6,013 nt of DNA from Cyanobacteria bacterium OH_SFB_17 (GTDB lineage Bacteria; Cyanobacteriota; Vampirovibrionia; Gastranaerophilales; Gastranaerophilaceae): contig JAEWYI010000104.1 in NCBI GenBank assembly GCA_023395735.1, positions 1 to 6,013 of the forward strand. The letters run 5' to 3'. The stretch's first letter is position 1. The number at the start of each line of letters is the position of its first letter. The translations under genes and the position numbers were made by a program. Below the pieces are notes generated by a model, which searched no databases, was not told where the DNA came from, and saw only the letters and a list, made by a program, of their open reading frames with translations. Positions 1 to 4,444 of the stretch are shown here, one piece after another.

Positions 1-1368
1 CTAAAACTTTTTAGTTATCAAGCCTAAAATGTCGTTAAAAATAACCAAAAACATTAACCCGATGAGGAACCAGAAACCTGTGTTGCCGATTACTTCTAAT
101 ACCTTTTCATCAACCGGTTTGCCGCGTAATTTTTCTATAATCAAAAACATTACATGCCCGCCGTCTAATGCAGGAATCGGAAGGAAATTCACTATAGCCA
201 AGTCCATTGAAATGATTGCAATTAACAACAATCCTGAAAAAATTCCATTGTTATCAATAACATCACCACCGACTTTTGTAATCGCTACAATTCCATGCAA
301 ATCCTGAAGCGGAATTTTACCTGTAACTATCTGATAAAGCCCATATACCATCATATATGTATTGTCGTATAAGAATTTCGTGCCGGTTTTAACTACAGCC
401 GCAGGTGTTTTTGTAGGAATCAAAATTTCTTTTGCCTCTAGCTTAACCCCTATTAATCCTTTTTCATTAGCGACTATCGGCTTCAAATCGATTTGTTGGC
501 CATTTCTCTCTACTTTTATAAATAAAGGTCTTGCGCTGTCTGAAAGAGCACAAGCAATATCATTCAAAGTAACTTTGCCGTCTGAGACATACATATTTTT
601 ACCTTTTAAAGTATCTCTCAATTTTTTTTGAACAGCGGTAAGATTGACTTGCTCTTCTGAATATTTTTCCATACCTTTTAAAACTTTTTTATCGATTTTT
701 AAAGAATTTTCCATCGCTCTTTCAGGTAGCTCAACGCCAACACCTTCTGGAATAATTTCATCTTTCATCAATACAGGATTGAGTTTTTTCAACTCAATAT
801 AATTATCAGTTGCAGTGCTTAGGCTAACCTTTCCGTCATTCGATTTGCTGTGTTGCACGTAGTTTAAAAGAGAATATGTATTAGTAATTTTTTCGCCGTT
901 AATTTCTACAATTCTGTCTTTCTTTTTCATTCCGCTTTGAATGGTGCTTGCATTTTTTGCAGAAGTAAAATCATTTACATAAATATCGTATTTACCGGAA
1001 GGCATATGCCCCCACACGCTTGCTGTGAGAAAAACAAACGCAAATGCACAAATTACGTTGGCAACAACACCCGCAGAAACAACAATCGCTCTTTGATAAA
1101 TCGGTTTGTTCATAAATCTGTCGCTTGAATCTGCAGAAAGCTCGCAATCCTTTTCATCATCAGGAAAAGCAACATATCCACCCAACAATAACGCATGGAT
1201 TAGGATTTTTGTATCTCCCCACTGAGTCTGAAACAAAACAGGACCGACAGGAAGCCCAAAACCAAATTTTTCAACCTTCATCCCAAAAGCTTTTGCCGCC
1301 AAAAAGTGCCCCGCTTCGTGAACCAATATTAAAATACTTAAAAGTAACAACATTATGATTATTGACAT
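1..1368 (-). CDS. rseP: RseP-type site-2 intramembrane zinc metalloprotease (M50 family), complete
   Basis: This is a 455-aa inner-membrane protease of the S2P/M50 family, which cuts transmembrane segments of substrates such as anti-sigma factors or leftover signal peptides. Directly visible are a first hydrophobic segment (residues 2-16) running into the zinc motif HEAGH at 17-21, the LGGYV membrane loop at 62-66, and the second catalytic motif NFLPIPALDGG at 394-404, whose Asp402 is the third zinc ligand. Hydrophobic segments lie near 94-119, 377-400 and 430-450. A PDZ-like start (SGMKKKDRIVEINGEKI, 145-161) and a later PDZ-like stretch (about 273-312) are separated by a lysine-rich helical insert (about 203-260). 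The length matches two-PDZ E. coli RseP (about 450 aa) but exceeds the single-PDZ cyanobacterial proteins (about 360 aa). The ATG at 1366-1368 is chosen because a GAGGG ribosome-binding site lies 6 nt upstream. The physiological substrate cannot be told from sequence. The gene is divergent from comF; what lies downstream is outside the window. Confidence 0.95.
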   Translation of the reverse strand: MSIIIMLLLLSILILVHEAGHFLAAKAFGMKVEKFGFGLPVGPVLFQTQWGDTKILIHALLLGGYVAFPDDEKDCELSADSSDRFMNKPIYQRAIVVSAGVVANVICAFAFVFLTASVWGHMPSGKYDIYVNDFTSAKNASTIQSGMKKKDRIVEINGEKITNTYSLLNYVQHSKSNDGKVSLSTATDNYIELKKLNPVLMKDEIIPEGVGVELPERAMENSLKIDKKVLKGMEKYSEEQVNLTAVQKKLRDTLKGKNMYVSDGKVTLNDIACALSDSARPLFIKVERNGQQIDLKPIVANEKGLIGVKLEAKEILIPTKTPAAVVKTGTKFLYDNTYMMVYGLYQIVTGKIPLQDLHGIVAITKVGGDVIDNNGIFSGLLLIAIISMDLAIVNFLPIPALDGGHVMFLIIEKLRGKPVDEKVLEVIGNTGFWFLIGLMFLVIFNDILGLITKKF

Positions 1369-1390
1369 ATTAAACCCTCACTTCAGGACT

Positions 1391-1419
1391 ATTGTACAAA
1401 ACCTGCTTCATTATTTAAA
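1391..1419 (-). promoter_or_regulatory. Predicted sigma-70-type promoter for rseP
   Basis: On the minus strand, TTTAAA (4/6 match to TTGACA, plus-strand 1414-1419) is followed by a 17-bp spacer and TACAAT (5/6 match to TATAAT, plus-strand 1391-1396). A start about 7 nt further on, near 1384, would give a leader of roughly 16 nt carrying the GAGGG ribosome-binding site at 1375-1379, so the geometry suits rseP. The -10 lies in the palindrome TTGTACAA (1392-1399). The call rests on motif matching in AT-rich DNA only. Confidence 0.5.
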
Positions 1420-1482
1420 ATTTTCAATGACATTTTTTGAATAATGGCTTGTGCAATTGCCTTTTTATATTACTTTTATATT

Positions 1483-1509
1483 TTAACACGGAAATATCTG
1501 TTGTATAAT
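1483..1509 (+). promoter_or_regulatory. Predicted promoter for comF, -10 box adjacent to the start codon
   Basis: A perfect TATAAT (1504-1509) sits 6 nt upstream of the ATG at 1516. The best -35 candidate is TTAACA (1483-1488, 5/6), with a short 15-bp spacer. Transcription would begin about 7 nt after the -10, on or next to the A of the start codon, so the mRNA would have essentially no leader. This fits the absence of any Shine-Dalgarno sequence before 1516. Chance TATAAT matches are common in DNA this AT-rich, so the promoter is plausible but unproven. Confidence 0.45.
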
Positions 1510-1515
1510 CCATTT

Positions 1516-2172
1516 ATGAAAAAGATTATTAATTCACTCCTAGATTGGATATACAAGAAAAAATGTTATTTCTGCGGAAGTTCTAAAGAAAACATTTCAA
1601 TGTGCTCAAAATGCTTTGACAATATGGAATATGCACCAAATAATATTCCTAGAGAAATAAACAATACAAAAGTATATTGCGCAGGCGAATACCAAAAAGA
1701 ACTTCAAAAACTCATTCGAGGACTAAAATATCACAACAAAAAAGAACTCGCTTATTTTCTTGCAAAATTTATGTTTGAATACATGAAAAACCTTGATTTT
1801 GCAACACAAGATTTTTGTATAGTACCTGTTCCACTTTTCAAAGAAAGAGAAAAACAAAGAAAATATAACCACATGCAACTTGTGGCAGAAGAACTTTCAA
1901 AACTTTGCGGAAAAGAAGTCAACAATGAAATTGTCAAAAGAATAAAAGACACAAAACCTCAATATAAACTAAACAAGAATCAAAGAATGGAAAACTTATC
2001 CAATGCATTTTTGATAAATTCAGACAAAAAACCAAACTCGACAATTCTTTTAATTGATGACATCTGCACAACAGGTTCAACCTTTGAAAGCATAACAAAA
2101 GAATTATCAAAAAACGGAATACAAAACGTAATTTGCCTTGCTGCAACCACCCCATATTTAGAATTTATTTGA
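1516..2172 (+). CDS. comF: ComF family protein (ComFC-like amidophosphoribosyltransferase)
   Basis: This is a 218-aa protein of the ComF/ComFC family, soluble cytoplasmic proteins with a phosphoribosyltransferase fold needed for DNA uptake in naturally competent bacteria; the exact reaction is not settled. Residues are counted from the ATG at 1516. The N-terminal zinc ribbon is CYFC (17-20) plus CSKC (30-33). The IVPVPLFKERE block (102-112) and RKYNHMQLVAEEL (115-127) match the family's VPVP...R.RG[FY]N signature. QYKLNKNQRMENLSNAF (149-165) is the next conserved block, and ILLIDDICTTGST (177-189) is the PRPP-binding loop with its two acidic residues. All expected elements are present and the length is normal. 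An in-frame ATG at 1444 would add 24 hydrophobic residues that ComF proteins lack and would place the promoter inside the gene, so 1516 is preferred. No Shine-Dalgarno is visible. Divergent from rseP; the next gene starts 35 bp downstream with no terminator between. Confidence 0.93.
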   Translation: MKKIINSLLDWIYKKKCYFCGSSKENISMCSKCFDNMEYAPNNIPREINNTKVYCAGEYQKELQKLIRGLKYHNKKELAYFLAKFMFEYMKNLDFATQDFCIVPVPLFKEREKQRKYNHMQLVAEELSKLCGKEVNNEIVKRIKDTKPQYKLNKNQRMENLSNAFLINSDKKPNSTILLIDDICTTGSTFESITKELSKNGIQNVICLAATTPYLEFI

Positions 2173-2197
2173 CAAAGAAACAAAATGGTTTTAGAAT
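2169..2197 (+). promoter_or_regulatory. Near-consensus sigma-70-type promoter overlapping the comF stop codon
   Basis: TTGACA (2169-2174, 6/6) and TAGAAT (2192-2197, 5/6) are separated by exactly 17 bp, the best promoter match in the window. The -35 hexamer contains the comF stop codon (TGA, 2170-2172). The expected start near 2204 leaves only about 4 nt before the ATG at 2208, so the transcript would be leaderless or nearly so. It could drive the small downstream gene on its own, in addition to readthrough from comF. Confidence 0.6.
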
Positions 2198-2207
2198 AAA
2201 ATCAATT

Positions 2208-2516
2208 ATGATATTAGCGGAATTTGCAAAATTTTTACAAAATAACGAGCAAGAAATTGTTGAGAAAAAATCCTGCACAAGCTTTTTAGCCTTGTGGATA
2301 AAATCTGTGCTTGACAAAAAACCAAAAACAAATGTAGAAAAAATTATACACGCAGAAATTTCACTTTCAACAAACAAATTAGGTGACTACATGCTAATTG
2401 GAAAGTCTGAAAGCGGAAGAACATTAATAGAAGCCCTCTATAACTTTGCACTGAGTTTTGAGCAACACGTAATGACAAAATGGATTCAAGATAAAAAACC
2501 GAGCGATTTTAAATAG
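2208..2516 (+). CDS. Small protein of unknown function (102 aa)
   Basis: This 102-aa protein is not recognised. From the ATG at 2208 it begins MILAEFAKFLQNNEQEIV. It has no clear signal peptide, transmembrane segment or repeated cysteine motif (a single Cys, in KKSCTSFLALW), and looks like a small soluble, mostly helical protein. Hydrophobic residues are spaced as in amphipathic helices (LAEFAKFL, SFLALWIKSVL, ALYNFALSFEQHV) around a central more polar stretch. The ORF could be extended upstream to 2133, but that part overlaps the end of comF in another frame and reads as an unconvincing Cys/Pro-rich sequence, so the 2208 start is preferred. That start lacks a Shine-Dalgarno sequence but sits just after a strong predicted promoter. 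It follows comF by 35 bp and precedes the large membrane-protein gene by 70 bp, all on the same strand. That it is a real gene is likely from its codon use (AAA/GAA-rich, like its neighbours) and the promoter; function unknown. Confidence 0.7.
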   Translation: MILAEFAKFLQNNEQEIVEKKSCTSFLALWIKSVLDKKPKTNVEKIIHAEISLSTNKLGDYMLIGKSESGRTLIEALYNFALSFEQHVMTKWIQDKKPSDFK

Positions 2517-2578
2517 TTTTTTGTAACAAAATAACGACTTTTCATATAAAAAATAGCACAATATTTTTTCACGGTTTT

Positions 2579-2584
2579 TATAAT
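2579..2584 (+). promoter_or_regulatory. Possible -10 box (TATAAT) before the triplicated membrane-protein gene
   Basis: A perfect TATAAT ends 2 nt before the ATG at 2587. The -35 region is poor (best AGCACA at 2555-2560, 3/6, 18-bp spacer). If used, transcription would begin near 2591, after that ATG. The first usable start would then be the in-frame GTG at 2623, which has AAAGG at 2608-2612, 10 nt upstream. The site therefore bears on start choice. It may equally be a chance match. Confidence 0.35.
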
Positions 2585-2586
2585 TT

Positions 2587-4359
2587 ATGACGTCAAATTT
2601 AATCAGCAAAGGTTTTTGTGTAGTGGAATTTTTAGATACAGTATCTCAAATAAGAGCAAACTGGCAACCATATAAAAAATGGGAACACGAACAAGCCTGC
2701 AAAAACAAGCAAGCTGAAATTTTAAGACAAAAATATCCGCCGACAAAAGAAGAAACCGAGCATGGCAAAGAATATGGAAGAACCATTGTAAACGCCATAA
2801 ACATAATGGACCAACATTCAATTGACAAGGCAGAAGATGCATCATTTGTTGTAAAAAATGCAACATCAATGCTGATTTCAGCTGCAAGCGGAGTAGGATT
2901 TTTCGCAGGTTTAGTCTCAAAGTTGAGCCCAAAATGCAAAAATAACAAAGAATTGGTTTTTTACTGGCAAATTATAGGAGCAATTTCTGGTGGAACAATA
3001 GCTTCTGTATTTAGCCACATATATGGTGCCGCAGTAGAAAAACAAGCCTCAAGAGTGGCCCGTTTTCAAACAAGAGAAAATGATCTTAAAGACCCGAGAC
3101 ACTTTGTCGTTTACACAAAAGAACAAATAAAAGAAGCTGAAGAAATTGCAAAAAAACTTCCTGAGGTAAAAGAAACAACCAACAATAATCTATCCTTGAA
3201 ATCAAGCCTAAATCCGATTAAAACTTTCACAAAGGCTTATCATACAACAAAAGAATTAAATAAAGATTACTCAAAATATCTTGAATGGCGAAAAAAATTT
3301 AACGAATCGGAAAAAGCAAAACAAGAACTCTTTAAAACAGCATCCATAGACGAAGAAAAACTTACAAAAGCAAAAAAAGATCGCGACGTAATGCTGAATA
3401 CAATAAAAACAATAGAAACGTATTCGCTTGATTATCTAAACGACATGAAAATGGCTCTTTTTGTTGTCATAGCAGGCGTAGGTGCACTCAGTGTGGCATT
3501 TGGAGCTGGACTTGTAAAAATATTGGATTTAGTTCAAAAACATTCAAAAAACATTAAAAAAGAATCCTCAACTCTGAATATAACAAAAGCCGCCGGAGTA
3601 AACTATATTCCTATAATAACCTCTTTGATTATCATCGGCCCTATGATAAAATTACTCAAAGATTCAACAAGAGTGGGACGATTTAAAGCAAAACAAAATT
3701 TGCTTTCAAATCCGCAAAATTTCGTTCCTATCGAAGAAAAAAAACAACAGTCCGAAAAAATGCCTAAAGTTGAAAAGAAAGATGAATCATTTATTGAAAA
3801 AACCAAAAAAGATTTTACTGCCGTAAAAAATTTGAAAAATGACTATTTTGAATACAAAAAATATCTAAAAACTCAACACCAAGAGGAATTGAAACTTCAA
3901 GAAGCACTTAAACAAATAAAAACAACAGAACAACAAGAAATTGATGCAAAAAAATTACAGAAAAATGCATTTCATTCATTTGAAAAAATGGATGAAAAAG
4001 CTCAACGATTCACTGATGACAGTGATGCGGCAGTTAACACAGGCAGAAGCATTATAAACTCAATAATGACAGCCTGCGTAAGAATTTTCAGCCTTTCTTT
4101 GCTACTTAAAAAAATGAACAAATACAACCTAGGCACAGTAAAAGACCTAAAAGAAGTTAAGAAAGCAATTTCGAAGCTAAAAACTAACGACATTTTTCAA
4201 ATAGTAGCTCCTCTATTTATCCCTGCTGCTATAAATATCCCTATTGCAATTAAAGGGATTCAAATAAAGAAACAATCAAGCAAAATAGGAATTATGGTTG
4301 CGACAAACGACCTTGAAAACCCTCTGAATTTTGCGGATGAAAAAGATATAAAAAACTAA
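2587..4359 (+). CDS. Unrecognised membrane protein made of three diverged two-helix repeats
   Basis: This 590-aa Lys/Glu-rich membrane protein is not from a family I recognise. It contains six hydrophobic segments in three pairs: residues about 91-113 with 124-149, 287-311 with 339-357, and 488-508 with 536-558. Each pair is preceded by a long charged, probably coiled-coil helical region starting with a tyrosine/lysine-rich helix (YKKWEHEQ at 29, YSKYLEWRKK at 228, YFEYKKYLK at 420). Each is followed by a related tail: RVARF...NDLKDPRHFV (156-174), RVGRF...NLLSNPQNFV (362-380) and KIGIM..TNDLENPLNFA (566-583). The conserved Pro recurs at 170, 376 and 579. The first four hydrophobic segments are glycine/alanine-rich. 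No signal peptide, catalytic motif or nucleotide-binding loop is visible. Start: ATG 2587 has no Shine-Dalgarno and lies just after a TATAAT; the GTG at 2623 (AAAGG 10 nt upstream, protein beginning MEFLDTVSQ) is a strong alternative giving 578 aa. Most likely a lineage-specific membrane protein with a structural or scaffolding role, but this is a guess. Confidence 0.85.
   Translation: MTSNLISKGFCVVEFLDTVSQIRANWQPYKKWEHEQACKNKQAEILRQKYPPTKEETEHGKEYGRTIVNAINIMDQHSIDKAEDASFVVKNATSMLISAASGVGFFAGLVSKLSPKCKNNKELVFYWQIIGAISGGTIASVFSHIYGAAVEKQASRVARFQTRENDLKDPRHFVVYTKEQIKEAEEIAKKLPEVKETTNNNLSLKSSLNPIKTFTKAYHTTKELNKDYSKYLEWRKKFNESEKAKQELFKTASIDEEKLTKAKKDRDVMLNTIKTIETYSLDYLNDMKMALFVVIAGVGALSVAFGAGLVKILDLVQKHSKNIKKESSTLNITKAAGVNYIPIITSLIIIGPMIKLLKDSTRVGRFKAKQNLLSNPQNFVPIEEKKQQSEKMPKVEKKDESFIEKTKKDFTAVKNLKNDYFEYKKYLKTQHQEELKLQEALKQIKTTEQQEIDAKKLQKNAFHSFEKMDEKAQRFTDDSDAAVNTGRSIINSIMTACVRIFSLSLLLKKMNKYNLGTVKDLKEVKKAISKLKTNDIFQIVAPLFIPAAINIPIAIKGIQIKKQSSKIGIMVATNDLENPLNFADEKDIKN
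2623..3168 (+). repeat. Internal protein repeat unit 1 (of 3) in the membrane protein
   Basis: Covers residues about 13-194: a charged helix around Tyr29, a hydrophilic helix ending near residue 90, hydrophobic segments 91-113 and 124-149 joined by a short loop, then the tail motif with Arg159, Phe160, Leu167, Pro170 and Phe173. The repeat is visible in protein only; I saw no matching nucleotide stretch, so the duplication is old. Confidence 0.6.
3169..3786 (+). repeat. Internal protein repeat unit 2 (of 3) in the membrane protein
   Basis: Covers residues about 195-400: a helix around Tyr228, a charged helical stretch to about 285, glycine-rich hydrophobic segment 287-311, a 27-residue lysine-rich loop, hydrophobic segment 339-357, then the tail with Arg365, Phe366, Leu373, Pro376 and Phe379. 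These tail residues are all exactly 206 positions after their counterparts in unit 1. A Lys/Glu-rich linker (about 381-400) leads to unit 3. Confidence 0.6.
3787..4356 (+). repeat. Internal protein repeat unit 3 (of 3) in the membrane protein
   Basis: Covers residues about 401-590: a helix around Tyr420, a long Gln/Lys/Glu helix to about 485, hydrophobic segments 488-508 and 536-558 separated by a 27-residue lysine-rich loop, then a more diverged tail with Leu576, Pro579 and Phe582. The Arg-Phe pair of units 1 and 2 is replaced by Ile-Met and one residue is missing. The protein ends 8 residues after the motif's Phe. Confidence 0.55.
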
Positions 4360-4369
4360 ATCCTCAAAT

Positions 4370-4386
4370 AGCCCAATCGGGTTTTT
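4370..4386 (+). terminator. Short, weak intrinsic terminator after the membrane-protein gene
   Basis: Eleven nucleotides after the stop codon, AGCCC-AATC-GGGTT forms a 5-bp stem (three G-C pairs, one G-U, one A-T) with a 4-nt loop, and its 3' arm runs into TTTTT (4382-4386). Position and shape fit a rho-independent terminator, but three G-C pairs are few, so readthrough into the GAF gene 58 nt downstream is likely. Confidence 0.5.
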
Positions 4387-4388
4387 AA

Positions 4389-4441
4389 TTCTCCTACAAT
4401 CAGAGTTAAACTGAATGAGCAGTGGTCTCACGACAGGAGAA
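4389..4441 (+). promoter_or_regulatory. Leader that can pair with the GAF gene's ribosome-binding site
   Basis: TTCTCCT (4389-4395) is an exact 7-nt reverse complement of AGGAGAA (4435-4441), the Shine-Dalgarno of the GAF gene. Between the arms are two small potential hairpins, CAG/CTG (4401-4403 with 4411-4413) and TGAG/CTCA (4416-4419 with 4427-4430), so a three-way junction could form. A competing local hairpin, TCTC (4426-4429) with GAGA (4437-4440), also covers the Shine-Dalgarno. No known riboswitch class is recognised, and no convincing promoter was found upstream of the first arm, so regulation here is speculative. Confidence 0.3.
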
Positions 4442-4444
4442 AAA

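Noticed and set aside
1444..1515. N-terminal extension of ComF from the ATG at 1444
   Set aside because: It adds a hydrophobic stretch not seen in ComF proteins, has no ribosome-binding site, and contains the TATAAT promoter element. The family N-terminus fits the ATG at 1516.
1441..1515. Shared operator or terminator in the divergent rseP/comF spacer
   Set aside because: Apart from the promoter motifs and the 8-bp palindrome TTGTACAA, I found no substantial inverted repeat or GC-rich stem.
2133..2207. Upstream start of the small unknown gene inside comF
   Set aside because: It would overlap comF by 40 bp in another frame, giving an odd Cys/Pro-rich N-terminus. The promoter at 2169-2197 would also be inside it.
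2515..2535. TTTTGT/ACAAAA inverted repeat after the small gene as a terminator
   Set aside because: The stem is almost all A-T with at most one G-C pair and virtually no loop, too weak for an intrinsic terminator.
2603..2948. Two overlapping minus-strand ORFs of about 100 codons
   Set aside because: They lie entirely opposite the convincing membrane-protein gene, read as Leu/Phe/Cys-rich shadow sequence, and have no ribosome-binding site or family resemblance.
4426..4440. Guanidine-II (mini-ykkC) riboswitch hairpin, because of an ACGA loop
   Set aside because: Only one hairpin is present, its loop is 7 nt rather than the ACGR tetraloop of the class, and the flanking G/C pairs are missing. 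The downstream gene is also not a guanidine gene.
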